From the NCBI RefSeq assembly GCF_017355185.1, contig NZ_JADILJ010000001.1:161342-225341 (forward strand): a stretch of 64,000 nt of DNA, in the 5' to 3' direction. Shown in pieces: positions 46,673-55,582 of this stretch. Each line of letters opens with the position of its first letter. The first letter of the stretch is position 1. Under the pieces are notes generated by a model, which was not told the DNA's origin, made no database searches, and worked only from the letters and a program-made list of their open reading frames with translations. A program made the translations under genes and the position numbers. The DNA comes from Rathayibacter sp. SD072. GTDB taxonomy: Bacteria; Actinomycetota; Actinomycetes; Actinomycetales; Microbacteriaceae.

Positions 46673-48132
46673 CCGTGCGCATCCCGCGCGTGCTCAGCAT
46701 CGCGGGCACCGATCCGACGGGCGGTGCGGGCATTCAGGCCGACCTCAAGTCGATCGGCGCGCTCGGCGGCTACGGGATGGCGGTGGTCACCGCGCTCGTC
46801 GCGCAGAACACGCACGGGGTCCGCTCCGTGCACCTGCCGCCGGTGACGTTCCTCCGCGAGCAGCTCGACGCGGTGAGCGACGACGTCGCGATCGACGCCG
46901 TGAAGATCGGCATGATCGCGACCGCCGCGATCGGCACGGGGATAGCGGACTGGCTCGACGCGGTCCGTCCGCCGCTCGTGGTCGTCGATCCGGTCATGAT
47001 CGCCACGAGCGGTCATCGTCTGCTCGACCCCGAGGCCGAGGAGAGCGTCCGCGAGCTCGTCCGCCGGGCGCATCTCGTCACCCCCAACCTCCCGGAGCTC
47101 GCCGTGCTGGCCGGCGCCGAGGAGGCCGGGGACTGGGCCGAGGCGCTCCGGCAGGGCGCGGACGTCGCCCGCACGCTCGGCACCGCCGTGCTGGTGAAGG
47201 GCGGGCATCTCGACGGCCCGTCGACTCCGGACGCGATCGTCACGCCCTCCGGCGAGACCCGCGAGACCCCGGGCGAGCGCGTCCCCACCTCGAACACGCA
47301 CGGCACCGGCTGCTCGCTCTCCTCCGCCATGGCCGTGCTCCTCGTCGGCCGGACGGGTGCCGTCGACGACCTCGCGGCAGCGCTCACCGAGGCGAAGGAG
47401 TGGCTGACCGGCGCACTCCGCGGCGCCGACGCCCTCGAGGTCGGCACCGGCAACGGGCCGATCGACCACTTCCACCGGCTCCGCACGCCCGCCTTCTGCG
47501 AGGCGGTGTGGACCGAGACCGAGCCGCTGCGCCGCGAGATCGACGCCCTGCCCTTCGTCACCGCCCTCGGCGACGGCACGCTCGAGCGCGACGACTTCGA
47601 GTGGTACCTCGCGCAGGACGCGCTCTACCTCTCGGAGTACGCCCGCGTGCTCGCCGTGGCCGCCCAGCGGGCGCCGAGCGCCGAGGAGCAGGTCTTCTGG
47701 GCCGAGAGCTCTGCGCAGGCGATAGCGACGGAGGCGCAGCTGCACCGCGATCGGCTCGGCAGCCGATGGGACGAGCCCTCCGACACCACCCGGGGCTACG
47801 TCGACCATCTGGCGGCCGTCGGAGCGAGGGGCGGCTACGGCGAGCTCGTCGCCGCACTGCTGCCGTGCTTCCAGCTCTACGCCGACATCGGCGAGCGACT
47901 GGCGGCGGCGAACCGGCCGGGGCACCCCTACGAGGACTGGCTCTCGACCTACGCCGACCCCGGATTCGCCGCCGCGACCGCGAGGGCGATCGCCGTCACC
48001 GAGGCCGCAGCCGCACGGGCCGGAGCGACGGAGCGCGCCGCCATGCGCGACGCGTTCCTGCGCTCCAGCCGCTTCGAGCGCGACTTCTTCGCGGCTCCGC
48101 TCAGCCGATCGCCTCGCGGAGGACGTGCATGA
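46669..48132 (+). CDS. thiD: Bifunctional HMP(-P) kinase ThiD / TenA-type aminopyrimidine aminohydrolase
   Basis: A 487-aa fusion. Residues 1-265 are ThiD: SIAGTDPTGGAGIQADLKS, VKIGMIAT, VVDPVMIATSG and NTHGTGCSLSSAMA. Residues 275-487 are TenA-like: EWYLAQDALYLSEYARVL, and the catalytic Cys in LLPCFQLYADIG. It would salvage degraded thiamine pyrimidine and phosphorylate it to HMP-PP for ThiE. The GTG overlaps thiE by 4 bp. The last 32 bp overlap the convergent SNF2-type gene. Confidence 0.95.
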   Translation: MTVRIPRVLSIAGTDPTGGAGIQADLKSIGALGGYGMAVVTALVAQNTHGVRSVHLPPVTFLREQLDAVSDDVAIDAVKIGMIATAAIGTGIADWLDAVRPPLVVVDPVMIATSGHRLLDPEAEESVRELVRRAHLVTPNLPELAVLAGAEEAGDWAEALRQGADVARTLGTAVLVKGGHLDGPSTPDAIVTPSGETRETPGERVPTSNTHGTGCSLSSAMAVLLVGRTGAVDDLAAALTEAKEWLTGALRGADALEVGTGNGPIDHFHRLRTPAFCEAVWTETEPLRREIDALPFVTALGDGTLERDDFEWYLAQDALYLSEYARVLAVAAQRAPSAEEQVFWAESSAQAIATEAQLHRDRLGSRWDEPSDTTRGYVDHLAAVGARGGYGELVAALLPCFQLYADIGERLAAANRPGHPYEDWLSTYADPGFAAATARAIAVTEAAAARAGATERAAMRDAFLRSSRFERDFFAAPLSRSPRGGRA

Positions 48133-50254
48133 GCGCGTCCAGCTGAACCGTGTCGGCCGAGGCGGTCTCGGCGTCCGCGCCGTCGAGCGCGCGGGCGGCG
48201 AGGCCCGCCTTGGCGTCGATCAGCTCGGCGATCTTCGCGTCGATCGTGTGCGCCGCGATGATGCGCCAGGCCGTGACCGGCTCCTCCTGACCGATGCGGT
48301 GCACGCGGTCGATGGCCTGCGTCTGCTCGGCCGAGGTCCACGACAGCTCCGCGAGGACCACGTTCGAGGACGCCTGCAGGTTGACACCGACTCCGGCCGC
48401 CGTCAGCGAGCAGACCGCGACCGAGACGTCGGGGTCGGTGTTGAAGGCGTCGATCTGCGACTGCCGGAACGTCGCCGTCTGGTCGCCGCGGATCGAGACG
48501 GACGCGAGCTCGCGCTTCTCGAAGGTCTCCTCGGCCTGGTCCATCACGTCGATGTGCTTGGCGAAGAACACGACCTTGCCGACCGAGCGGGCCAGCTGCG
48601 AGGCGTAGTCCGCGGCCAGCGCGGCCTTGGCCTGGCCGATGCGGCGCACCATGGTGAAGACGTTCTCGCCGGTCTTCGCCGACTTCGACTCCTCGAGCTC
48701 GCTCTGCGCGACGATGCGGATGAACCGCTCGCTCTCGTCCGAGTCGAGCTCGTGCGTGATCGAGGCGGTGACGGCCTTGTACCGCTGCAGCATCCGGGCG
48801 CCGAGCTCGCGCTCGGCCTTCTGGATGGAGCGGCCGAGGTCGTCGTCGAGCTCGACGGGCAGGTCGACGATCCGCTTCGAGGGCAGGTCGGCGGCGACGT
48901 CGATCTTCTTCCGCCGCACGATGCCGAGGTCGATGACCGCCTCGCGCGCCTCGGGGTAGAAGCCGGTGTCGGCCGGGGTCAGACCGGTCTCCTCGAGGCT
49001 GCGCATCAGGTCGGGCCCGGGCTTGGTCTCGTCGATCCAGCCCAGGAAGCGCCAGATCGCGCGGAAGTCGTCCACGTCGTTGATGAGCGGCGTTCCCGTG
49101 AGGGCGATCATCAGCGGGTCGTGGCCGGGGGTCGTCTCGCGGATCTTCGACGCGAGCGCGAGCACGCTCTGCGACCGCTGCGAGCGCAGGTTCTTGATGA
49201 AGTGCGCCTCGTCGACGACCATGCCGCGGAAGCCGAGGCTCCCGAGCCAGCCCAGGTGGCGGTCGAGGATGTCGTAGTTGACGATGACGACGTCGGCGAA
49301 CGCGTCGAGCGTGGTGCCGTCGCCGTGGATGACGGTGGCGCGGCGGTGCGGGGTCCAGTGCTCGACCTCGCGGGCCCAGTTCATCTTGACGACGTTGGGC
49401 ACGACGGCGAGCAGCGGATAGGACCCGGTGACCGAGGCGGCGAGCAGGCTCTGCGCGGTCTTGCCCAGACCCGGCTCGTCGGCGAGCAGGAAGCTGCGGT
49501 GGCCCTCGCGCGCACTCTCGATGAAGCGCGCCTGGTGGGCCATGAGCTCGCGGCCGCGGGGCGAGACCCGGTCGATCGCGGGCGGCTCCGGCAGCTCCAT
49601 GCTCGCGGCGCGGCCGCCCGCTCCGTACTCGAACGCCTTGAAGAGCGGACCGAGCAGCTCCCAGTCGTCGAGGCGACGTCGGGTGGGAGCCGGGGCGGCG
49701 GCGATCGAGAAGTCCGGCGGCAGGAACGGGTTGGCCAGCTGGCGCGCCCGCACCGACGGCGGGACGACCTGGTTGACCGGCGCCTCCGGCTTGGGCTCCG
49801 GCTCGGTCACGATCAGCAGCTCGTCGGGGCTCAGCTCGGCACCGGCCTCGAGCAGCCAGTCGCGGCGGAGCTTCTGCGCGGCGGGGGTGTATCCGGCCTC
49901 GGACTCGAGGAGGCTGATGAGGCTCGTGTCGCGGGCGGCGGTCTTCGCGAGGATGGTCGCGATTCCGTCCAGGCGCTTCATCTCCTCGGCGCGCTGCGAG
50001 TCGCTCAGCTCGGTGTCGACCTTGACGCGCTTGCGCTCCTCGCGCATGAGCAGGGCGATGACGAGGAACTTCGTGCGATTGGTCGGGCCGACCTTGCCGG
50101 TCTGCGCCTTCGCCTCCACCTCGCGGACGCGTCGCGCGAGGATCGGGATGATCCCGGCGTTGTCGCCTCCGCGGGGCCGCGACCGCGGCCTGCTCCCGGC
50201 CGCGTTCGTACGACGCGTCTGACCACCGGACTGACGCTGGCCGCTGCGAGCCAT
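48101..50254 (-). CDS. SNF2-family DEAD/DEAH-box ATPase
   Basis: A 717-aa protein. About 230 N-terminal residues without a recognised domain begin with a basic, Arg/Gly-rich region. The helicase core follows: Walker A ADEPGLGKTAQS near 260, DEAH in MVVDEAHFIKN near 346, TGTPLIND, and C-terminal motif VI DRVHRIGQEEPVTAW. This layout matches SNF2/SMARCAL1-like DNA translocases; repair or fork remodelling is a guess. ATG 50254 has a GGAGGAG site. The last 32 bp overlap thiD-tenA on the other strand. Confidence 0.88.
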   Translation of the reverse strand: MARSGQRQSGGQTRRTNAAGSRPRSRPRGGDNAGIIPILARRVREVEAKAQTGKVGPTNRTKFLVIALLMREERKRVKVDTELSDSQRAEEMKRLDGIATILAKTAARDTSLISLLESEAGYTPAAQKLRRDWLLEAGAELSPDELLIVTEPEPKPEAPVNQVVPPSVRARQLANPFLPPDFSIAAAPAPTRRRLDDWELLGPLFKAFEYGAGGRAASMELPEPPAIDRVSPRGRELMAHQARFIESAREGHRSFLLADEPGLGKTAQSLLAASVTGSYPLLAVVPNVVKMNWAREVEHWTPHRRATVIHGDGTTLDAFADVVIVNYDILDRHLGWLGSLGFRGMVVDEAHFIKNLRSQRSQSVLALASKIRETTPGHDPLMIALTGTPLINDVDDFRAIWRFLGWIDETKPGPDLMRSLEETGLTPADTGFYPEAREAVIDLGIVRRKKIDVAADLPSKRIVDLPVELDDDLGRSIQKAERELGARMLQRYKAVTASITHELDSDESERFIRIVAQSELEESKSAKTGENVFTMVRRIGQAKAALAADYASQLARSVGKVVFFAKHIDVMDQAEETFEKRELASVSIRGDQTATFRQSQIDAFNTDPDVSVAVCSLTAAGVGVNLQASSNVVLAELSWTSAEQTQAIDRVHRIGQEEPVTAWRIIAAHTIDAKIAELIDAKAGLAARALDGADAETASADTVQLDALMHVLREAIG

Positions 50255-50475
50255 GCTCCTCCTCGACGTTCGACGGGGGCGCAGGAGGGGTTCCCGGGCT
50301 CTACCGTCGGCATTGCACTGAAAGTGTCTTGCGCTGGCCACCCGGCCTCCGAGGAGGCGGACGGCGTCAGTGCATCCGATGGCCGTCGGGAGCTCCGAGC
50401 AACGGATCTGAGACCCGGTCGCAGCATCCCCGGCGCGCGGGTGCGACCCCATCCTACCCCGAGCAGGCGCCGGGC

Positions 50476-50838
50476 CTACTCCGCGACGGGGACCTTGATG
50501 ATCAGACCGGCGGCGACCACGACGCCCACCGCGGCGAGGTGGAGGGAGGCCCAGACCTGGTCGGGGAAGTCGAAGGGCAGGACCGGGTTCCACAGCACGA
50601 GGATCGGCACGAGTCCGACGAGCCAGAGGAGGGAGCGCGCCTGGATCGCGAACCAGCCGATCACCGCCGCGAGGATCGCGACCGGGTACCGCACGAAGTC
50701 GTAGGCGTCGCCGCCGACGAGGGCGAGCCCGGCGAGCAGCACGATCGCGGCGAGCACTCCCGGGGCCAGCGCCATCCTCGCGGTGCCGCGGGACGGATAG
50801 CGGCCGGCGGGGCCGCGGGACGTGGGAGCTGCGTTCAC
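50476..50838 (-). CDS. Small membrane protein (DUF6804-like)
   Basis: A 120-aa protein with four hydrophobic helices (VLAAIVLLAGLALVGG, YPVAILAAVIGWFAI, LLWLVGLVPILVLW, LHLAAVGVVVAAGLII). The NPVLPFDFPDQVW loop between helices 3 and 4 resembles the DUF6804 pattern; function is unknown. GTG 50838 lies 6 nt after TACGAT, a leaderless -10. It is divergent from the CsoR-like gene. The 221-bp spacer to the SNF2 gene holds only candidate promoter hexamers. Confidence 0.7.
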   Translation of the reverse strand: MNAAPTSRGPAGRYPSRGTARMALAPGVLAAIVLLAGLALVGGDAYDFVRYPVAILAAVIGWFAIQARSLLWLVGLVPILVLWNPVLPFDFPDQVWASLHLAAVGVVVAAGLIIKVPVAE

Positions 50839-50844
50839 TCCTCG

Positions 50845-50850
50845 ATCGTA
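50845..50850 (-). promoter_or_regulatory. Leaderless -10 element of the DUF6804-like gene
   Basis: TACGAT on the minus strand with 6 nt to the GTG at 50838. Confidence 0.5.
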
Positions 50851-50897
50851 CGCGGCGCTCCGAGCCCATACCCCCGCCGGGTATGCGGTCGTCGGCG

Positions 50898-50903
50898 TAG
50901 GCT
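50898..50903 (+). promoter_or_regulatory. Leaderless -10 element of the CsoR-like/macrodomain operon
   Basis: TAGGCT with 6 nt to the GTG at 50910. It lies 47 bp from the divergent -10 of the DUF6804-like gene. Confidence 0.55.
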
Positions 50904-50909
50904 GGCCGG

Positions 50910-51188
50910 GTGATCGACGATCTGAAGAAACGGTCCCTCCACCGCGCGCGCATCCTCGAGGGGCAGATGCGCGGCCTCGCGAAGATGATCGAGAACGAGG
51001 ACTACTGCGTCGACATCGTCACGCAGTCCCTCGCGATCCAGAAGTCGCTGGGTTCGCTCAACAAGCTCATCGTCGAGAACCACCTGCGCACGCACGTGAC
51101 GACGATGTTCGACGAGGGCGGTGAGGCGCGCGAGGCGGCGATCGCCGAGCTCGTGAAGATCTTCGAGCTCTCCAACAACCGCTCATGA
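50910..51188 (+). CDS. CsoR/RcnR-family metal- or thiol-responsive repressor
   Basis: A 92-aa all-helical DUF156 regulator: RARILEGQMRGLAKMIE, DYCVDIVTQSLAIQKSL and LIVENHLRTHV. The ligand positions are C33, H58 and H62, with the family spacing of 25 and 4 residues. Copper sensors have Cys at the last position, whereas RcnR-like sensors have His, so Ni/Co or another inducer is more likely than copper. No metal transporter is adjacent; its only operon partner is the macrodomain gene (4-bp overlap). Confidence 0.9.
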   Translation: MIDDLKKRSLHRARILEGQMRGLAKMIENEDYCVDIVTQSLAIQKSLGSLNKLIVENHLRTHVTTMFDEGGEAREAAIAELVKIFELSNNRS

Positions 51189-51703
51189 CCCGCCTCGTCG
51201 CCCTCCGCGGCGACATCACCCGCGAGGACGTCGACGTGGTCGTCAACGCCGCGAACTCCTCCCTCCTCGGCGGAGGAGGGGTGGACGGAGCGATCCACCG
51301 CGCGGGCGGGCCGGAGGTCCTCGAGGAGTGCCGCCGTCTGCGCGCGAGCACGCTGCGCGACGGCCTGCCGGCCGGGTCCGCGGTCGCCACGACCGCCGGG
51401 CGCCTGCCCGCGCGCTGGGTGGTGCACACCGTCGGCCCCGTCCACTCGCGGAGCGAGGACCGCACCGCCGTGCTCGTCTCCGCGTACGCCGAGTCGATCG
51501 CAGTGGCCCGGGGCCTCGGCGCGCGGACCGTCGCGTTCCCGGCGATCTCGGCCGGGGTCTACGGCTGGCCGATGGACGACGCGGCGAGGGTCGCGGTCGA
51601 GTCCGTCCGAGCGGCGACGACCGACGACGATCCGATCGTCGAGGTGCGCTTCGTGCTCTTCTCGGACGAGGCGCTCGCGGAGTTCACCCGCGCGCTCGCC
51701 TGA
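51185..51703 (+). CDS. Macrodomain protein (O-acetyl-ADP-ribose deacetylase, YmdB-like)
   Basis: A 172-aa macrodomain. The ADP-ribose-binding motifs VVVNAANSSLLGGGGVDGAIH (about residues 18-38, NAAN at 21-24) and FPAISAGVYGWP are present. Such enzymes remove ADP-ribose or O-acetyl groups. The ATG overlaps the CsoR-like stop (ATGA), so the regulator probably controls it. Confidence 0.92.
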   Translation: MTRLVALRGDITREDVDVVVNAANSSLLGGGGVDGAIHRAGGPEVLEECRRLRASTLRDGLPAGSAVATTAGRLPARWVVHTVGPVHSRSEDRTAVLVSAYAESIAVARGLGARTVAFPAISAGVYGWPMDDAARVAVESVRAATTDDDPIVEVRFVLFSDEALAEFTRALA

Positions 51704-51739
51704 TCACCGGTCGCATCGGAACCCCGAGCTGCGTCCTCT

Positions 51740-51769
51740 CGTCCCGCACCCGGAGGAGGGAGCGGGACG
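51740..51769. terminator. Hairpin between the macrodomain and GDSL genes
   Basis: An 8-bp perfect stem, cgtcccgc / gcgggacg, with a 14-nt loop in the 114-bp convergent spacer. Confidence 0.45.
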
Positions 51770-51817
51770 GGAGTCAGCGCCGCCGAGCCCCTCGGGGATC
51801 CGGCAGGCGCGTGAGGG

Positions 51818-52441
51818 CTAGGCCGTCTTGGGCCGCGCGAACTCGTCGAACGGCAGCGTGATCGGGCGGGTGCGCGGCGGCATCCGCAGCAGCGCGTCGA
51901 GCGCCGGCCCGAGCGCCCCGCGCCAGGCGGCGTAGCCGTCCTCGTTCAGGTGCAGGCGATCCGGGCTGTACCGGTCGTCCATCGCCCCGTCCTCCGTGGC
52001 GAAGACCGGCCAGAGGTCGAGGTAGGCGGCGTGCGCCGTGGGGGCGAACTGCCAGAGGTGGCGGTTCACGTCCCGGATCTGCGGCGCGAACTCGTGCCCG
52101 CGCGGCAGGACCGAGTTGACCAGGAGCCGCACGTCCGGGAGGTCCCGGCGCAGAGTGGCGACGATCGTCTCGATGTTCCGGACGATGTGCTCGGTGGTGC
52201 GGTGCCAGGCGAGATCGTTGGTGCCGATGAGCAGCACCACCGTCTCGGGGGCCTGCTCGACCAGTTCGGGCAGACGCGCCACGATGTCCGCGGTGGTCGC
52301 CCCTCCGTGGCCCTCGTCGACGACCGTCGACGAAGTGAGCCACTCGTCCCAGGCCCCGGCCTGGATGATGCTGTCCCCGACGAAGAGGACCTTCCCCAGC
52401 TGGAGATCGCGCCCCGCGTCCGTGTCCGACGGCTCGCTCAT
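51818..52441 (-). CDS. SGNH/GDSL hydrolase
   Basis: A 207-aa esterase-like protein. S24 in FVGDSII is the nucleophile, GTND (73-76) is block III, and D161-x-x-H164 in DRLHLNEDG completes the triad; G46 in EGHGGATT lies in block II. There is no signal peptide, so it is probably cytoplasmic. ATG 52441 has a strong GAGAGGAG site 5 nt away. A longer form from GTG 52501 would overlap the SDR gene stop by 4 bp. The two genes form one operon. Confidence 0.85.
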   Translation of the reverse strand: MSEPSDTDAGRDLQLGKVLFVGDSIIQAGAWDEWLTSSTVVDEGHGGATTADIVARLPELVEQAPETVVLLIGTNDLAWHRTTEHIVRNIETIVATLRRDLPDVRLLVNSVLPRGHEFAPQIRDVNRHLWQFAPTAHAAYLDLWPVFATEDGAMDDRYSPDRLHLNEDGYAAWRGALGPALDALLRMPPRTRPITLPFDEFARPKTA

Positions 52442-52497
52442 CGTGCTCCTCTCGTTCGGTCCGGAGGCGGTGTCGCTGCTCTCCGGAGTCTCCATTG

Positions 52498-54045
52498 TCA
52501 CCGCTGCGCCCCGCGCCCGCCAGGGGACCGCTCGTCACCGGAGTCCGGCAGATCGAGCGCTGTGGCGGTGATCCGGTTCGCCATGCCGTTGAAGACGATG
52601 CCGTGGAAGGGCAGGACGGCGAACCAGTAGAGGCGCCCCGCGAGGCCCTGCGGGAAGAACACTGCGCGCTGCGTGTAGAGCGACCCGCCGCCCTCCGCGG
52701 GCTCCGCGCGCATCTCGAGCCACGCTCCGCCCGGCACCTTCATCTCGGCGCGGAGGCGGAGCAGCGTGGGCCGCTCGATCGCCTCGACCCGCCAGAAGTC
52801 GAGCGCGTCGCCCGCGTGCAGGCGCTCGGAGTCGCGGCGCCCGCGCTGGAGCCCCACTCCCCCGACGAGCTTGTCCATCCACCCGCGGATCGCCCAGGCG
52901 AGCGGGAAGGAGTACCAGCCGTTGGTGCCGCCGATGCCCTCGATGACCCGCCACAGCTTCGCCGGGTCGGCGTCGGTGCGGCGCTCCTTGCGGTCGACGT
53001 AGACGGTGTGCCCGGCCCACTCGGGGTCGCTCGGCAGCGGATCGCTCGGGGCGCCCGAGACCTCGGCGTTCTGCCAGCTCGTCTCGATCTCGCCGGCCTG
53101 CATCTTGCCCAGCGCCAGCCGCACCGAGCGCCGGTAGGGCGTGAGCCCGCCCTCGGGATCGGGGATGAGCGAGCGGATGTCCTGCTCCCGCACGATGCAG
53201 TCGTACTGCAGGGAGGCGATGATCGGCACCGCCAGCGAGCGCGGGATCGGCGTCACGAGGTTGACCCACTGCGACGCGAGCCACGGGGTGAAGACGGGGA
53301 GGGAGGCGATCGGCCGCTGCGGCAGCCCCGCCTCGACCGCGTAGCCGTTCATCATCTGCCCGTAGCGGAGCACGTCCGGACCGCCGATGTCGAAGGTGCG
53401 GTTGAGCGTGCGGTCCTCGAGCGAGGCCGAGCCGATGAGGTAGTGCAGCACGTCACGCACGGCGATCGGCTGGATGAAGTTGCGCACCCACTGCGGGGCG
53501 GGCATGTAGGGGAGGATGTCCGTCAGATGGCGCACCATCTCGAAGGACGTCGAGCCGGAGCCGATGATCACACCGGCCTGGAGCGCGATGGTCGGCACGC
53601 CCGACTCCATCAGGATCCGGCCGACCTCGGCCCGCGAGCGCAGGTGCTTCGACAGCTCCTGGCCCTCGGGGTGCAGACCGCCGAGGTAGACGATGCGGTC
53701 GACGCCGGCGGCGAGGGCGGCCTCGGCGACGTTCGTCGCCGCCCTGCTCTCGATCTCCTCGAACTTGGCGTGGTCGGCTCCCGAGCCCATCGAGTGGACG
53801 AGGTAGTAGAGGACCGAGACGCCCTCGAACGCGGCGGTCAGCGACTCCGCATCGCCCAGATCGCCCTGGGCGACCTCGACCTGCTCGGACCACGGCACCT
53901 CGGCGAGCTTGCGCGGATCCCGGACGAGGACCCGCACGCGGAAGCCCGCTTCCAGCAGGCGCGGGGTGAGCCGGCCGCCGATGTAGCCGGTCGCACCGGT
54001 GACGAGCGCCAGCGGGCGCGACGGATCGGAGGAGGATTCGCTCAT
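52498..54045 (-). CDS. SDR-family NAD(P)-binding protein with DUF2867 domain
   Basis: A 515-aa two-domain protein. The N-terminal atypical SDR/NmrA-like Rossmann domain has TGATGYIGG at 16-24 and YLVHSMGSG in the middle. The C-terminal half is DUF2867/SRPBCC-like, from about residue 340 (RRTDADPAKLWRVIEGIGG) to the end. It is a common actinobacterial fusion of unknown substrate. TACGGT lies 7 nt before the ATG. Confidence 0.87.
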   Translation of the reverse strand: MSESSSDPSRPLALVTGATGYIGGRLTPRLLEAGFRVRVLVRDPRKLAEVPWSEQVEVAQGDLGDAESLTAAFEGVSVLYYLVHSMGSGADHAKFEEIESRAATNVAEAALAAGVDRIVYLGGLHPEGQELSKHLRSRAEVGRILMESGVPTIALQAGVIIGSGSTSFEMVRHLTDILPYMPAPQWVRNFIQPIAVRDVLHYLIGSASLEDRTLNRTFDIGGPDVLRYGQMMNGYAVEAGLPQRPIASLPVFTPWLASQWVNLVTPIPRSLAVPIIASLQYDCIVREQDIRSLIPDPEGGLTPYRRSVRLALGKMQAGEIETSWQNAEVSGAPSDPLPSDPEWAGHTVYVDRKERRTDADPAKLWRVIEGIGGTNGWYSFPLAWAIRGWMDKLVGGVGLQRGRRDSERLHAGDALDFWRVEAIERPTLLRLRAEMKVPGGAWLEMRAEPAEGGGSLYTQRAVFFPQGLAGRLYWFAVLPFHGIVFNGMANRITATALDLPDSGDERSPGGRGAQR

Positions 54046-54052
54046 GTCGGCC

Positions 54053-54058
54053 ACCGTA
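54053..54058 (-). promoter_or_regulatory. Leaderless -10 element of the SDR gene
   Basis: TACGGT on the minus strand, 7 nt from the ATG at 54045. Confidence 0.5.
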
Positions 54059-54107
54059 CGCCGATGCCCTGGGCGCCTCCCCCGCTGGTGCGGGCGGTCC
54101 TGCGCTG

Positions 54108-55040
54108 CTAGGACTCGCCGAGGACCGTGCGGACGCGGCTCACGTCGTCGTTCATCTGCCGGATGAGCGGCTCGACGCCCTCGTACGCGACCATGCCGCG
54201 GATCCGCGAGACGAAGGCGACATCGACGATCCGGTCGTAGAGGTCGAGCGTCTGATCGAGCACGAACGCCTCGACCTGCTTGGGCGGGACCCCGATGAAG
54301 GTGGGGTTGCTCCCCACGGAGATCGCGGCGGGGTAGGTGCGCCCCTCGACGCTCAGGCGCCCGGCGTAGACGCCGTCGGCGGGGATCAGGCCCTGCGACT
54401 CCGGCGACAGGTTCGCCGTCGGGAAGCCCAGCTCCCGCCCTCGCTTGGCCCCGTGCACGACGACGCCGCGGACGACCGGCTCGTGACCGAGCAGGCGGGT
54501 GGCGTGCTCCACGTCGCCTTCGGCGAGCAGGTCGCGGATCCAGGTGGAGGAGACGCGGCGGCCGTGCTCGGGCCGCACGTCGTCGATGAGCTCGACCTCG
54601 AAGCCGTGCTCGGCGCCGAGCGCCCGGAGCAGGTCGATGCCGCCGGCACCCCGGGCCCCGAACCGGAAGTCGGAGCCGACGAGCACGACGCGCGCCTCGA
54701 GCGCGTCGACCAGGATCTGCTGCACGAACTCCTCGGGCGAGAGCGAGCGGAACTCCTCGTCGAAGGTGAGCAGCAGCGTCGCGTCCACGCCCGTGCCGGC
54801 GAGCAGCTCCAGCTTCTGCTCGTTGCCGACGAGCGCGGGCGGGCACTTCTCGGGGGCGATCACGCTCAGCGGGTTGCGGTCGAAGGTCACGACGACGGCG
54901 GCGAGTCCGCGCTCGCGCGCTCGTTCGTGCAGCGTGCCGATCACGGCGCGGTGCCCGGAGTGGACCCCGTCGAACTTGCCGATCGTCACCGCGGAGGGGC
55001 CGATCCCCGCGAGGTCCTGCGCTCGCGTCTCGACGCGCAT
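54108..55040 (-). CDS. ribF: Bifunctional riboflavin kinase / FAD synthetase
   Basis: A 310-aa enzyme producing FMN and then FAD. The N-terminal nucleotidyltransferase has TIGKFDGVHSGHRAVI and SSTWIRDLLAEGDV; the C-terminal flavokinase has RGRELGFPTANLSPE and a metal-binding PTAN motif. ATG 55040 shares one base with the stop of the upstream membrane-protein gene (TGATG). Part of the truB-ribF cluster. Confidence 0.95.
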   Translation of the reverse strand: MRVETRAQDLAGIGPSAVTIGKFDGVHSGHRAVIGTLHERARERGLAAVVVTFDRNPLSVIAPEKCPPALVGNEQKLELLAGTGVDATLLLTFDEEFRSLSPEEFVQQILVDALEARVVLVGSDFRFGARGAGGIDLLRALGAEHGFEVELIDDVRPEHGRRVSSTWIRDLLAEGDVEHATRLLGHEPVVRGVVVHGAKRGRELGFPTANLSPESQGLIPADGVYAGRLSVEGRTYPAAISVGSNPTFIGVPPKQVEAFVLDQTLDLYDRIVDVAFVSRIRGMVAYEGVEPLIRQMNDDVSRVRTVLGES

Positions 55041-55534
55041 CAGAGGGCGCTCCTGCGGCCCTGCACGCGGAGCCACCAGAGACCCAGGACCGGGAGGACG
55101 AGCGGGATCAGCAGGTAGCCCGCTCCGAACGCCGACCACACGGTCGACTGGCGGCCGAAGGGGTCGACGCTCGTCAGGCCGAGCAGCTCGGGTGCGAGGA
55201 CGCTGATCGCTCCGACGACGAGGACGCCGACGAGCTCGAAGGTGATGGTGACCCACGCCACCCGCTGCCAGAACGCCCCGCGCGCGACGAGCGCCACGGT
55301 CGCGACGATGTAGACGAGGGCCGAGAGGGCCGAGAGCGAGAACGCGAGCGGGGCCTCGTCGAAGCGGTCGATGATCTGGAAGACCGAGCGGCCGGTCGCG
55401 GCCAGAGCGAGGATCCCGTAGACCGTGACGAGCAGGCTGCCGACCCCCCTCGAGCGGGTGGAGCGGACGGGTCGGGACGGCCGGTTCGGGGTGGAGGCGC
55501 CCCGATCCTCGGCCTCGCTGGAGTGTGTGGACAT
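55040..55534 (-). CDS. Membrane protein upstream of ribF (hypothetical)
   Basis: A 164-aa protein with a Ser/Arg-rich N-terminal tail of about 30 residues and four transmembrane helices (LLVTVYGILALAATG, FSLSALSALVYIVATVALV, VAWVTITFELVGVLVVGAI, GAGYLLIPLVLPVLGLWWL). It ends with a basic tail. Translationally coupled to ribF. No function is assigned; a transport or assembly role is speculation. Confidence 0.72.
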   Translation of the reverse strand: MSTHSSEAEDRGASTPNRPSRPVRSTRSRGVGSLLVTVYGILALAATGRSVFQIIDRFDEAPLAFSLSALSALVYIVATVALVARGAFWQRVAWVTITFELVGVLVVGAISVLAPELLGLTSVDPFGRQSTVWSAFGAGYLLIPLVLPVLGLWWLRVQGRRSAL

Positions 55535-55582
55535 CGCAGAGTCAATGCTAGGCGCTCGGAGCCGGGCGTCGGCCCGGACTGC

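Noticed and set aside
50340..50350. Short palindrome CACTGAAAGTG upstream of the SNF2 gene
   Set aside because: Could be an operator, but it is short, imperfectly centred and unsupported by a second copy.
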